From positions 1 through 64,000 of the forward strand of contig CAYXWN010000001.1 of the NCBI GenBank assembly GCA_964468815.1: a DNA stretch of 64,000 nucleotides, written 5' to 3'. Under the pieces are notes generated by a model that did not search any database, had not been told where the DNA came from, and saw only the letters and a list, made by a program, of their open reading frames with translations. A program made the position numbers and the translations under genes. This DNA comes from UMGS621 sp964468815 (lineage in GTDB: Bacteria; Bacillota; Clostridia; Christensenellales; Borkfalkiaceae). Numbering within the stretch: position 1 is the stretch's first letter; every line of letters starts with the position of its first letter. This document shows, one piece after another, positions 39,975 through 49,013 of this stretch.

Positions 39975-40979
39975 TTATTCGAGAATTCCCGTTTCGATTA
40001 CTTTTTGCGCGATTTGAACGGCGTTTGTCGCCGCACCCTTTCTGATATTATCCGCAACAACCCAAAGATTGATTCCGCTTTCTACCGTGTCGTCTTTTCT
40101 GATTCTGCCGACAAAAACTTGATCTTTGTTTTCTGCGGTAAGAGGCATGGGGTATAAATTTTCGGCAGGATTGTCTTGAACGATTACGCCTTCCGCCTCG
40201 CTTAAAACCCGTCTGACTTCTTCGACGGTGCAGGGCGAGTTAAATTCTACGTTGATTGATTCGCTGTGTCCGTAATAAACGGGAACGCGAACGGTCGTAG
40301 CGGTTATTTTGATGGATTGATCGTTCAGAATCTTTTTGGTTTCAAAGATCATCTTATCTTCTTCTTTCGTGTATCCGTTTTCCAAGAATACGTCGATATG
40401 CGGCAAGCAATTGCCAAAAATCGGGTAGGGGAATTTTTGCGGAGCTTCTCCGCAGATGCCGCCTTTTAAATCATTAAAACCCTTTACGCCTGCGCCGCTG
40501 ACGGCTTGATATGTGGAGTACACGATTCGCTTAATTCCGAAACGTTCATGAAGGGGTTTTAACGCAACGACTGCCTGAATCGTAGAGCAGTTCGGGTTAG
40601 CGATAATATTATGGTGATTTTTGATTTCTTCCGCATTACATTCGGGTACGACGAGAGGGACGGACGGATCTCTTCTCCAGGCATTGGAGTTATCGATGAC
40701 GAGCGTTCCGTTTTCGGCGAATACGGGGGCGAATTCTTTGCTTGTTTCGCCGCCTGCGGAAAATAAGGCGATATCGATTTTTTTGTCGAGAATATTCTCT
40801 CGGCTCAATTGAATAACGGTGTGCGGCTTTCCCATAAAATCAATGGTTTGCCCGGCACTGCGTGCGGAAGCGTAGAGGTAATATTCTTTAACGGGAAGCT
40901 TCCGTTCGGTTAAAACCTCTAAAATTTTTCTTCCAACCATTCCGGTTGCTCCAACGACTGCAATACGATACTTTTTCAT
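39975..40979 (-). CDS. asd: aspartate-semialdehyde dehydrogenase
   Basis: The 334-residue enzyme makes L-aspartate semialdehyde from aspartyl phosphate for lysine/diaminopimelate, threonine and methionine synthesis. It has the NADP site VVGATGMVGRKILEVL at the N terminus and the catalytic Cys131 in NPNCSTIQ; the late VPVYYGHSESINVEF carries substrate contacts. It leads the asd-yggS-sepF transcript. A weak - strand promoter (TTTACT, 17 bases, TAATAT) can be drawn in 40980-41070. Confidence 0.96.
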   Translation of the reverse strand: MKKYRIAVVGATGMVGRKILEVLTERKLPVKEYYLYASARSAGQTIDFMGKPHTVIQLSRENILDKKIDIALFSAGGETSKEFAPVFAENGTLVIDNSNAWRRDPSVPLVVPECNAEEIKNHHNIIANPNCSTIQAVVALKPLHERFGIKRIVYSTYQAVSGAGVKGFNDLKGGICGEAPQKFPYPIFGNCLPHIDVFLENGYTKEEDKMIFETKKILNDQSIKITATTVRVPVYYGHSESINVEFNSPCTVEEVRRVLSEAEGVIVQDNPAENLYPMPLTAENKDQVFVGRIRKDDTVESGINLWVVADNIRKGAATNAVQIAQKVIETGILE

Positions 40980-41077
40980 CCGAAACCTCTCCTAAATAGA
41001 AATGAAAATAAATTTTTATTTATATTATCAAAATAAAATAGAAAAGTAAAGTTTTTTCAAGGAGTATCTTCTTTTTG

Positions 41078-41106
41078 TTGAAAAATATTTTAATTTAGTG
41101 TACAAT
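41078..41106 (+). promoter_or_regulatory. sigma-A promoter of the yesL-like gene
   Basis: TTGAAA (41078-41083) and TACAAT (41101-41106) have a 17-base spacer. The transcript start would lie about 25 bases before the ATG at 41140, and the TAGGAGA ribosome site lies within that leader. Confidence 0.7.
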
Positions 41107-41139
41107 AGTAATAACACTTTCATAGCTAGGAGAATTTGA

Positions 41140-42420
41140 ATGGCAAAAGGTAAAATCGGTGGGTTGATTAACCGAATGATTATGGGCTCGGAAAAATCCG
41201 AAGGATATGCTCGTTCTACTTTGCCCAGCAATCGTTGGGCGTTATTTGGAGATATCTTCAAGGGGAATTTAACGCGGTTACTCGGGATCAATCTTTTGAT
41301 CTTGGTGTTTTTTATTCCGTTATTTCTCGTTTTGTTTTATAAACAATCTTACGGGCTTTACGTGGGAGGCAATACGCCGTTTTCCCAAAACATAGGAATC
41401 GGTTATCCGATCATTCCCGATATGACCGGGGTAACAGAACAGGTAAACGTAATCGTTGTTTTAAGAACTTACGTTTTTTTGCCGTTGGCGGCAGTTATTG
41501 CGGCGGTCGGTGTATCCGGCGGGGCGTACGTTATTCGTAACATGGTTTGGACGGAGGGTATTTTTGTCGCAAACGATTTTTGGCGAGGAATTAAACAGAA
41601 CTTCGGCGTTATTGTTTGTGCATTGATGTTCTTTTCCGTATTCTTTTTGTTGGGAAAGATCTCTCTTTCTTATACCGATTTAATGCTTGCGCTCGGGCAG
41701 GATAACGAATGGTTGTTGTGGATCGCAAAGGGTGCTACTTATATCGTGCTCGGTCTTTTAACGATTATGACGTTTTGGATGATATCAATGGGCGTTACGT
41801 ATCAACTCGGTTTTTGGAAGTTGTTAAAGAATTCCTTTTTAATGACGATTTCTCTGTTGCCGACCAATATTTTCTTCTTGTTTTTGAGTTTGATTTCGTT
41901 TATATTGGTTTATATCGGTAGCGTCTTTACGATGATCGGCTATATTTTGATTTTGACGTTCGGTTTTTCCGTCGGCTTGTTGGCTTGGACTGATTACAGC
42001 CATTGGGTATTTGATAAATATATCAACGATAAAGTTCCCGGGGCACAGAAGAATCGCGGAATTTACGAAAAGGTCGGAAAGGACGATGCTGAGTCGATTA
42101 AGCGGTATAAAGAGCAGATGCAACAGTTCGGTCGTTCTAATTTGACGTTGCGCCCGATAAAGCCGATTACGGACGAAGAATTGACGTTGGTGGAATTACC
42201 CGCAACGTTTAACCGTTCGGACTTACAGAGATTGCAAGAGAGCAAAGAAGCGATTTATAAGGATTCCGAAGAGTACGTTCTTGCACATAAGGATGAAGAG
42301 CAATATCAGTTGACGGAAGAAGAAAAGCAGATGGAAGCCGATCGCGAAAAGCGGAAAGAGGAAGCGAGGAAACTTCTCGAAAAGAAAGAGAAGAAAGCAC
42401 GTAAGAAAAAGGATCACTGA
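41140..42420 (+). CDS. YesL/DUF624-type membrane protein with long charged C-terminal tail
   Basis: The 426-residue protein has about six hydrophobic segments between residues 45 and 290 (for example LLGINLLILVFFIPLFLVLF and MTISLLPTNIFFLFLSLISFILVYIG). The opening region and WTEGIFVANDFWRGIKQNF are like DUF624/YesL proteins, which are often near sugar importers but whose function is not established. The last 125 residues are cytosolic, Lys/Glu-rich and helical, probably coiled. It begins a run of closely spaced genes reaching the YkvI-like gene. Confidence 0.65.
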   Translation: MAKGKIGGLINRMIMGSEKSEGYARSTLPSNRWALFGDIFKGNLTRLLGINLLILVFFIPLFLVLFYKQSYGLYVGGNTPFSQNIGIGYPIIPDMTGVTEQVNVIVVLRTYVFLPLAAVIAAVGVSGGAYVIRNMVWTEGIFVANDFWRGIKQNFGVIVCALMFFSVFFLLGKISLSYTDLMLALGQDNEWLLWIAKGATYIVLGLLTIMTFWMISMGVTYQLGFWKLLKNSFLMTISLLPTNIFFLFLSLISFILVYIGSVFTMIGYILILTFGFSVGLLAWTDYSHWVFDKYINDKVPGAQKNRGIYEKVGKDDAESIKRYKEQMQQFGRSNLTLRPIKPITDEELTLVELPATFNRSDLQRLQESKEAIYKDSEEYVLAHKDEEQYQLTEEEKQMEADREKRKEEARKLLEKKEKKARKKKDH

Positions 42421-42422
42421 GA

Positions 42423-43145
42423 ATGAAATACGGCGTATTGGCGGAATTTTATGAAGATTTGATTTGCGACTGCGACTATGAAAAATGGTCGCAGTACGTT
42501 TGTAAAAATATTCTGAAATACGCCCCTTCGTTAAACGGGGTGGATTTTGCTTGCGGAACGGGGTATTTTACGCGCGCGCTTGCAGCCGCAGGGTGCGAGG
42601 TTGTCGGTGCAGATCTTTCAAACGAAATGCTGTCGGAAGCCTGGTCTCGTTCGGAAGGAAGCGGAATTACTTACGTTCATCAAGATATGACTAAGCCGCG
42701 CGGTTTTCGTGATTTGGGGTTTATTACCGTAATCAACGACGGGATTAATTATATTCCGCAAAAATCCGTGCGTTCTCTTTTCGAGGGGTTCGGCACGTGT
42801 TTGAAAAAAGGCGGGATTTTATTATTCGACGTTTCCAGCCCGTATAAACTTCGTGAAATATTGGGAAACAATTTATTCGGCGAAGATTTAGACGAGGTTA
42901 CGTATCTTTGGTTTAATCGTTTAAAAAAGGATTCCGTGCAGATGGATTTGTCTTTTTTTGTTCCGAAAGGGGATTGTTACGAACGCTTTGACGAGCGGCA
43001 CGTTCAATACATTCATGAGCAAGAGGATTTGGAACGAGCATTGTACGAGGTCGGGTTTCGATTGGTTCGGGTAGACGGAGATTTTGGTAAAAAATTAAAG
43101 GAAGATTCTCGGCGGATTCATGTGATTGCCGAAAAAGTGAGATAG
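42423..43145 (+). CDS. class I SAM-dependent methyltransferase
   Basis: The 240-residue protein carries motif I VDFACGTGYFTRALAAAGCEVVGADLS (about 39-66), then ITYVHQDMTKPRG and FITVINDGINYI for motifs II and III. The start MKYGVLAEFYEDLICDCDYEKW resembles a widespread Bacillota methyltransferase group of unknown substrate. It sits 2 bases after the previous stop and directly abuts the Hsp33 start. Confidence 0.88.
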   Translation: MKYGVLAEFYEDLICDCDYEKWSQYVCKNILKYAPSLNGVDFACGTGYFTRALAAAGCEVVGADLSNEMLSEAWSRSEGSGITYVHQDMTKPRGFRDLGFITVINDGINYIPQKSVRSLFEGFGTCLKKGGILLFDVSSPYKLREILGNNLFGEDLDEVTYLWFNRLKKDSVQMDLSFFVPKGDCYERFDERHVQYIHEQEDLERALYEVGFRLVRVDGDFGKKLKEDSRRIHVIAEKVR

Positions 43146-44021
43146 ATGAAAGATAAAAATAAATTAATAAAAACTTTAATATACGATAACGAGTTGTCTT
43201 TATGCCTGTTGGATACGACGGAAATGGTTAACCGAGCGATTGAACTTCATCGGTTATCGCCGCTATCGGCGGCGGCGTTGGGACGTTCTCTGACAATCGG
43301 AACTTTTATGGCGTCCTGTCTGAAAAACGAAACGGACAAGCTTTCGATTACCATTAACGGCGACGGCGTCGGCGGCAGTATCGTTGTTTGCGGTAACAGT
43401 AATTTGGATATGCGGGGCTCGATTGATCAACCGCGGGCGGAATTACCGTTGCGTGCGGACGGAAAGTTGGACGTGGGTGGTTGCGTCGGCAAAAACGGGC
43501 GTTTGACGGTTGTAAAAAACATGGGCTTAAAAGATCCCTATTCCGGATCTTGTCGCCTTGTGTCGGGTGAAATTGCGGAGGATTTCGCGGCGTATTATCT
43601 TTATAGCGAACAACAACCGACGGCAATTGCATTGGGGGTGAAAATCGGTACGGATTATCGGTGTGTCGGTGCGGGGGGTGCGGTGATTCAGACTTTGCCC
43701 AGGGCAAGTGAAGAAAATATTGTCCGTGCAGAAAAAGTGATTTCTCAATTATCGAATATCAGTTCGTTGATTGAAACCAATTCTCTTGAAGAAATTTTAC
43801 ATCGTTTTTTCTGTGTCGAAAAATTTGAGGCTTACGAGCCCCGTTATCATTGCTTGTGTAGTCGTGATTACATCGAGCGGATTTTGCTTTCGATGGGAAA
43901 AGACGAGTTGTATGACATTTTGAAGGAACAAGGAAAAATTACGGTTGACTGTCAATTCTGTGAGAAGAAATACGTTTTTGAACGGGAAGATATCGATCGG
44001 TTGATTGGAATAAATGAGTGA
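43146..44021 (+). CDS. hslO: redox-regulated chaperone Hsp33
   Basis: This 291-residue protein has the Hsp33 core (LSPLSAAALGRSLTIGTFMAS, then GDGVGGSIVV) and the C-terminal zinc switch with four cysteines: Cys236 and Cys238 (CLC) and Cys269 and Cys272 (CQFC). In the reduced state they hold zinc; oxidation unfolds this part and activates the holdase. The ATG immediately follows the methyltransferase stop. The end overlaps the TPR gene by 8 bases. Confidence 0.96.
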   Translation: MKDKNKLIKTLIYDNELSLCLLDTTEMVNRAIELHRLSPLSAAALGRSLTIGTFMASCLKNETDKLSITINGDGVGGSIVVCGNSNLDMRGSIDQPRAELPLRADGKLDVGGCVGKNGRLTVVKNMGLKDPYSGSCRLVSGEIAEDFAAYYLYSEQQPTAIALGVKIGTDYRCVGAGGAVIQTLPRASEENIVRAEKVISQLSNISSLIETNSLEEILHRFFCVEKFEAYEPRYHCLCSRDYIERILLSMGKDELYDILKEQGKITVDCQFCEKKYVFEREDIDRLIGINE

Positions 44022-45705
44022 TAAAGTAATCAGATTAGATAATACAACCAAATATTATAAGCGACTTGCCGAAGAGAAAGCGGATCGGAATGATTTATTG
44101 GGGAGTCTTTCTTTGCTTTTGGCATGCAAAGATAAGACGAAAGGCGTTATGATTTATGCCGATATTGCCGATCTTTATTTTGATATGGGGCATTATGATC
44201 TTTCGATTCGTTATTGGTATCGTTTTCTCAATATGGTAAGCAAGAAAAATTATTCTATTGCGTATAACGGCTTAGGGGCGAGTTATTTTTATTTGGGGAA
44301 CGTCAATATGGCAGGGTATTATTTTAACGAAGAGTTGTCTTTTGTTCACGATCCGTCTAAGGTCTATATTGACGATAATATGATGGAATATTTTGACGAC
44401 GTTGTAAGCGGAAGAAAGGATTATAAAATCGTTTATCCGTTTACGAACGTTGATTATACTGACATCCTTGACGCTGGAAAAAGAAAAATTATGCGTGGCG
44501 ATTATGACGGCGCGCTGGAAACGCTATCCGAGGTGCAACCGGGATCGGAACGTTACGTCGACGCTTTATGCGAACGGGCTGTCGCTTATTTTTTCAAAGG
44601 CGACGTGCGAGATTCGGTTGAGGAAAGCAAGAAAGCATTGATTTATAATCCGAATTGCGTACGTGCGTTTTGTTCGCTTGCCAGTGTTTACTATTATTGC
44701 GGACAGTACGAGCAAGCCGCACTTTGTTTAAAACACGCGGAAGAAGTCGAGTCGATGGACGATGAGTCGACTTATAAATTGGCGACTACGTTTTGTGAAC
44801 AAGGAAAGCACGGAAAGGCTTTGCATTATCTTTCGAAATTGATTGAGAATAATCCATATGAAATTAAGATTCTGCATTTAATGGGAATTGCCTGTTATAA
44901 TACGGGAGATTTTGCCAAAGCGCAGGAATGTTTTCATAAGATTATTCGCATAACGCAGAAAAATCCGACCGCGCTCTATTATTATCGCCTTAGCAGCGAA
45001 CAAATTGCGGCAGGTACGAAAAACGCGAAACCGCTTACGTATTTTTTTCGTATTCCGGATGAAGAACAGGAGAAGAGAGTAAAAGCATTAAAGGATTTGT
45101 TGCAAATAAATCCCAAAGACCGTGGTAAAAAAATAGAAAAGAAAGAGTTGATCGAATTGATCGATTGGGCTTTTTCTACGATGAATATCGAATTAATGAT
45201 GCTTGCCGTTGGCTTGTTGGCGTCCTCAAACGAGTCTTTTGCAACCGATTACTTGTTGGATGTTTTGTTGGACGCGTCGGTGTATGATGACGTCAAGGAA
45301 GTGGTTGTATACCGTTTGGCATTAAAACAGTACGATAAAAAGGTAGGTGTGGTATTCGGGAACTTTTTTAAGAAGATTCAGTTTATGAGCCTTGATTTAT
45401 CGGAAGAAAAGGATGCGGATTTGTTTATCTGTGCTTATGCGGAGGCGTTTACCAAGTTGTTGCTTTTCGGGGAAGAGCGATTTGAACAGTTGGTTGAGGT
45501 GACGCGACGGCTTTTTTACGAGTTTTTGCTTTGCGGCAGATTGAAAGAGATAAAGGATTCGTCTGTATTGGCGGCTGTTCTTGCTCTTATGTGCGGAAGC
45601 GATTCTTGCAAGGGATTTAACAAGGCTGCGAAAATGTTCAAACAAGAGGTTGAATCTATTAAAAATTTATTGGCATTGGTTAACGAGGTGGAAGAAAATG
45701 ATTAA
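44014..45705 (+). CDS. tetratricopeptide-repeat protein
   Basis: The 563-residue protein has no signal or membrane segment. At least four TPR-like helical pairs are visible in about residues 30-330, for instance ALCERAVAYFFKGDVRDSVEESKKALIYNPN, AFCSLASVYYYCGQYEQAALCLKHAEE and LMGIACYNTGDFAKAQECFHKII. Residues 340-563 are helical without clear repeats. It overlaps both neighbours by 8 bases, so it is translationally coupled to hslO and to the unknown gene at 45698. It is probably a cytosolic scaffold; no partner can be named. Confidence 0.8.
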   Translation: MSDKVIRLDNTTKYYKRLAEEKADRNDLLGSLSLLLACKDKTKGVMIYADIADLYFDMGHYDLSIRYWYRFLNMVSKKNYSIAYNGLGASYFYLGNVNMAGYYFNEELSFVHDPSKVYIDDNMMEYFDDVVSGRKDYKIVYPFTNVDYTDILDAGKRKIMRGDYDGALETLSEVQPGSERYVDALCERAVAYFFKGDVRDSVEESKKALIYNPNCVRAFCSLASVYYYCGQYEQAALCLKHAEEVESMDDESTYKLATTFCEQGKHGKALHYLSKLIENNPYEIKILHLMGIACYNTGDFAKAQECFHKIIRITQKNPTALYYYRLSSEQIAAGTKNAKPLTYFFRIPDEEQEKRVKALKDLLQINPKDRGKKIEKKELIELIDWAFSTMNIELMMLAVGLLASSNESFATDYLLDVLLDASVYDDVKEVVVYRLALKQYDKKVGVVFGNFFKKIQFMSLDLSEEKDADLFICAYAEAFTKLLLFGEERFEQLVEVTRRLFYEFLLCGRLKEIKDSSVLAAVLALMCGSDSCKGFNKAAKMFKQEVESIKNLLALVNEVEEND

Positions 45706-46525
45706 GTTGGTTGATATCGACGCGATTTTTGAAAAACAATTAAGAGCGTATATGCAAGAGCATGCCGGGGAGTTGGATGAAGCGGCATGGGAAGAGAAGA
45801 TTGCTGAATTATACGAAGCGTTCGGGCATTCTGTTTTGCCTGAATTGGGTGCTACTCCGGAAAATTATTATTCCGATTGTACGGGACGAGAACTTGCCGA
45901 ACTTTTAGCGGCTCACGTAAAAAACGAGGTGGCTGTTTCGGATTATCTTTGCGAAGCGATTATTCGTTCCGAGGAAACGGAGGATGCGTTGTTGCCTTTT
46001 TTAGATGCGGAGGAAGAGCTTGCTTTTTATGCAATGAATTTATTAAAAGATAAGGGAAGCGTGAAGCCGTTAGATCGGTATCTTTCCTTTATCGTCGAAA
46101 AATCGGTTTGTCAGGATAAAAAAGATCTTGCTTGCGAAATTTTAATTGAATATCCAGACAGAATGAAGGAAGAAATTCTTTCCGTTTTTAACGAATGTGC
46201 GAAAAACGATCGCGTTTCTTTATTGGATATTCTTTCGCGTTGTAAGCATGACGATCGTATTTTGAATTTGTTGATAGATGCTTTGCGGGAAAACAGTGAC
46301 GAAATACCGCTTTACGTTTCGTTTATTCGCCGTTACGGCGACGAGCGCGCGTTGAATCTTCTTTATGAGTTAATTGAGCGAGAAGAAATTAACTATCAAG
46401 ATTTTCAAGAGTTGAAATTAGCGATTGAGGCTCTTGGCGGAGAATACGAGAAAGAACGGGATTTTTCAAACGATAAAATCTATCGAAAAATCATGAAAAA
46501 CAAGTTGTTCGACATGAAATCTTGA
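45698..46525 (+). CDS. conserved-looking helical protein of unknown function
   Basis: The ATG at 45698 overlaps the TPR gene by 8 bases and gives 275 residues. The sequence is acidic and almost wholly helical, with HEAT-like pairs (ALLPFLDAEEELAFYAMNLL, RALNLLYELIEREEINYQDF), so an alpha-solenoid is likely. Earlier in-frame codons lie inside the TPR gene. I do not recognise the family. The strict overlap with the TPR gene suggests that the two products work together. Confidence 0.75.
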   Translation: MIKLVDIDAIFEKQLRAYMQEHAGELDEAAWEEKIAELYEAFGHSVLPELGATPENYYSDCTGRELAELLAAHVKNEVAVSDYLCEAIIRSEETEDALLPFLDAEEELAFYAMNLLKDKGSVKPLDRYLSFIVEKSVCQDKKDLACEILIEYPDRMKEEILSVFNECAKNDRVSLLDILSRCKHDDRILNLLIDALRENSDEIPLYVSFIRRYGDERALNLLYELIEREEINYQDFQELKLAIEALGGEYEKERDFSNDKIYRKIMKNKLFDMKS

Positions 46526-47562
46526 ACTTCTTCATATTTTTAAATGTGAAAAGTTTTTATCAAATCGTCAGTTCGTCGTTGATTGTTATCGGAAGTGTAA
46601 TCGGAGCCGGGTTTATTTCAGGGAGAGAAATCGTAAGTTTTTTTTCGGGGACGATTTTAATCCCGTCCGTATATTTAATGGGCTTGATTTTTTTCTTTGC
46701 TACGTTAATGCTTTTTCGCGTCGGGGCAGCTTGGGGTGACGAAACGGTTGCAAACAAGGCGATCTTCGGACGATTTTATCCGCTTTTAGAGGGTGTTATT
46801 TTACTCTCTTGTTTTATTTCCTTTGCGAGTATGTTGGCAGGGTTGGATGCTCTTTCCGAGAGCTTTTGGGGAAGAATTCCTGTTTTTTCGGTCGGGGGAA
46901 TGATCGCTGCCACGATTAGTTTGCGGCGCGGAATTAAGGGGATTGCCGTCGTGAATTTTATTATGGTTCCTTTTATGGTCGGCGCGGTTTTGTACTTCTT
47001 GTTTGAAAAGGGCGAGTTTGTCGTTTTTTCGGCAGAAGTCAGTGGGACAAAGGATTTTAAGATTGTTCTATACGCCGCAATGAATCTTTTTTCGGCTTCG
47101 CAAGTGATTATATCATTGGGGACTAAAATTGATAGAAAATGTCAGATGATTTCGTCTTTGATTCTGTCTGTCATATTATGCTTTTTAATTTTTTTAATTG
47201 CAGCTGCGGTGGCGTTTGAAGGGACAAATGCGAAAAATGCCGATATGCCGCTTTTGTATTTGGTAAGCGAAAATAAATCGTTCGGAATTGTGTTTTGCGT
47301 TATTGTTTTTTTCGGGATTTTTACGACGTTGATCACCTCTTATTACCCTTTATACCGCTTTGCTCGTGAGCGAAAAAAGAGTATCGGCGTTATCGTTGTG
47401 TGTTTGCTTTCTTTTTTGTTTTCAAGAATCGGGTTAAAGGCGATTGTCGATTACGTTTATCCCGTTCAGGGAATGATGGGATTGATTTATCTTGTTTTTT
47501 GCGCGGTGTATACGGTTCGAGGTGAGCGTTGCAAAAATAAAACGTTGTACCGTGCTTTGTGA
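46522..47562 (+). CDS. YkvI-like membrane transporter (APC-superfamily fold)
   Basis: The protein (346 residues from TTG 46522, 338 from GTG 46546) has about ten hydrophobic helices and starts with the characteristic VIGSVIGAGFISGREIVSFF, where the glycine-rich unwound helix of LeuT/APC-fold carriers lies. YkvI-type proteins have no firmly known substrate. TTG 46522 overlaps the previous stop, whereas GTG 46546 gives an N terminus of more typical length; neither has a good ribosome site, so the start is undecided. Confidence 0.78.
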   Translation: MNFFIFLNVKSFYQIVSSSLIVIGSVIGAGFISGREIVSFFSGTILIPSVYLMGLIFFFATLMLFRVGAAWGDETVANKAIFGRFYPLLEGVILLSCFISFASMLAGLDALSESFWGRIPVFSVGGMIAATISLRRGIKGIAVVNFIMVPFMVGAVLYFLFEKGEFVVFSAEVSGTKDFKIVLYAAMNLFSASQVIISLGTKIDRKCQMISSLILSVILCFLIFLIAAAVAFEGTNAKNADMPLLYLVSENKSFGIVFCVIVFFGIFTTLITSYYPLYRFARERKKSIGVIVVCLLSFLFSRIGLKAIVDYVYPVQGMMGLIYLVFCAVYTVRGERCKNKTLYRAL

Positions 47563-47639
47563 ATTTTGAGTATATTCTTTGGGCTTCTGGTTAAAATAAG
47601 ATTAGCGTTTTCGCTTAAATTATTTGAGGAGTTGTAAAA

Positions 47640-47768
47640 ATGTCAAAGAAAAAAAAGAATAAAGTGATTCATTTGACCGAAGAAGACTATGGCAACTATA
47701 TCATGGCGTTGAAAGACGAAACACCGCCGAAAGTAATCGTTGAAAAAGACAAAAAGTTTAAAAAATAG
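47640..47768 (+). CDS. 42-residue charged small protein
   Basis: An ATG nine bases after GAGGAG (47626-47631) opens 42 codons: a very basic start (SKKKKNK), an acidic middle (TEEDYGNY) and a basic end (EKDKKFKK). A textbook intrinsic terminator follows four bases after the TAG. Good initiation and termination signals argue that it is real. I do not recognise a family; the charge pattern could fit binding to nucleic acid or ribosomes, but this is only a guess. Confidence 0.7.
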   Translation: MSKKKKNKVIHLTEEDYGNYIMALKDETPPKVIVEKDKKFKK

Positions 47769-47771
47769 TCA

Positions 47772-47798
47772 AATCCCCGATAATTTCGGGGATTTTTT
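47772..47798 (+). terminator. intrinsic terminator after the 42-residue gene
   Basis: AATCCCCGA (47772-47780) and TCGGGGATT (47786-47794) form a 9-bp stem, and T residues run to 47798. Confidence 0.9.
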
Positions 47799-47800
47799 AA

Positions 47801-47829
47801 TTGTCATTTTTTAAGATTTATAGTATACT
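47801..47829 (+). promoter_or_regulatory. sigma-A promoter ahead of the core-gene run
   Basis: TTGTCA (47801-47806) and TATACT (47824-47829) are 17 bases apart, directly after a terminator and about 35 bases before the ATG at 47866. It probably drives the acyltransferase-like gene and perhaps asnS-plsX-rnc-smc-ftsY. Confidence 0.65.
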
Positions 47830-47865
47830 ATATAAGATCTTTTTAAAATATCATTGGAGAACTGG

Positions 47866-49002
47866 ATGATTATCGTAAAAGAAGTATTAAACAAAAAAGA
47901 CATGAGGTTATTCGCTACATACCCTTTGAAGTTATATAAAAATTGTCCGTATTACGTACCTTCTTTGCGGGCGGACGAATTTAATACACTGAATCCGAAT
48001 AAAAATTTCAGTTTGGCGGAATGCGATTGCAAGTGCTTTCTCGCTTATCGCAACGGCGAACTTGTCGGAAGAATTGCCGGAATTATTAATCATGCGTATA
48101 ACTGTATCAACGACAAAAAATGTGTCCGTTTTTCCAGATTTGACTGTATTGACGATATTGATGTTTTTCGGGCTTTGTTGTCTGCGGTAGAGCAGTACGG
48201 TGCGAAAAACGGCATGGACACAATTCACGGACCGTGGGGATTTAACGATACGGACAGAGAAGGACTTTTGACGTACGGATTTGATAAACGCAGTACGTAT
48301 GCCACCAATTATTATTACCCGTATTTTTCTGAAAAAATGCCGCTGTTAGGGTATTCGGACGAATCAAAGTGGCTAGAACGCAGTTTTTCGATTCCCAAAG
48401 TTCCGTATGAGAGAATAACGAGAATCAGTGAACAGTTAAAGAAAAAGTTGAAAATTCGCGATGTTGCAGAAACCATGACGATCAAAGAGATTGTCGCGCA
48501 ATACGGCGACGGATTTTTTGATACTTTGAACGACGCGTACGGACATTTGGACGGATACGTTCCCGTCGTCGGAAAAGCGAAAGAAAACGTATTGAAGCAG
48601 TTCGCAACTATTGCCAATACTCGGTACATTAGTTTTCTTGTAGATGAGAAAGAAGAGGTTGCCGGATTCGGTATCGTATTGCCGTCGATTTGCGACGCCT
48701 TAATTAAGCATAAGGGGAAATTGTTTCCGACGGGATTTATCAACGTGCTGTATTCGATCAAAAAGCCGAAAGAACTTGAAATGGCTTTGATCGGAATTAA
48801 ATCGTCCTATAAAAATTCGGGCATCAACTCTATTATTATCAATCGGATTATGATGAATGTTATGGAAGACGGGATCGAGCATTTGGAATCCAACCCGATG
48901 TTGGAAACGAATCTTGCGATTCAGCAGCAATGGAAATTTGCCGAAAATGAAATAATTAAACGGAGGCAGACTTATATCAAGCCGATAGAGGTCGCCGAAT
49001 AA
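47866..49002 (+). CDS. large GNAT-like (acyltransferase) protein
   Basis: Starting at ATG 47866, behind TTGGAGAA, gives 378 residues; an in-frame TTG at 47854 lies within that site and is less likely. Features include CFLAYRNGELVGRIAGIINHAYN (about 55-77) and an IHGPWGFNDTDREGLLTYGFD segment, followed by a second GNAT-like half with ISFLVDEKEEVAGFGIVLPS and a last QQWKFAENEIIKRRQTYIK. This resembles long two-domain GNAT-type proteins whose substrate is unknown. It is the first gene after a promoter and is followed 11 bases later by asnS. Confidence 0.7.
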   Translation: MIIVKEVLNKKDMRLFATYPLKLYKNCPYYVPSLRADEFNTLNPNKNFSLAECDCKCFLAYRNGELVGRIAGIINHAYNCINDKKCVRFSRFDCIDDIDVFRALLSAVEQYGAKNGMDTIHGPWGFNDTDREGLLTYGFDKRSTYATNYYYPYFSEKMPLLGYSDESKWLERSFSIPKVPYERITRISEQLKKKLKIRDVAETMTIKEIVAQYGDGFFDTLNDAYGHLDGYVPVVGKAKENVLKQFATIANTRYISFLVDEKEEVAGFGIVLPSICDALIKHKGKLFPTGFINVLYSIKKPKELEMALIGIKSSYKNSGINSIIINRIMMNVMEDGIEHLESNPMLETNLAIQQQWKFAENEIIKRRQTYIKPIEVAE

Positions 49003-49013
49003 CGAGGAAAATT

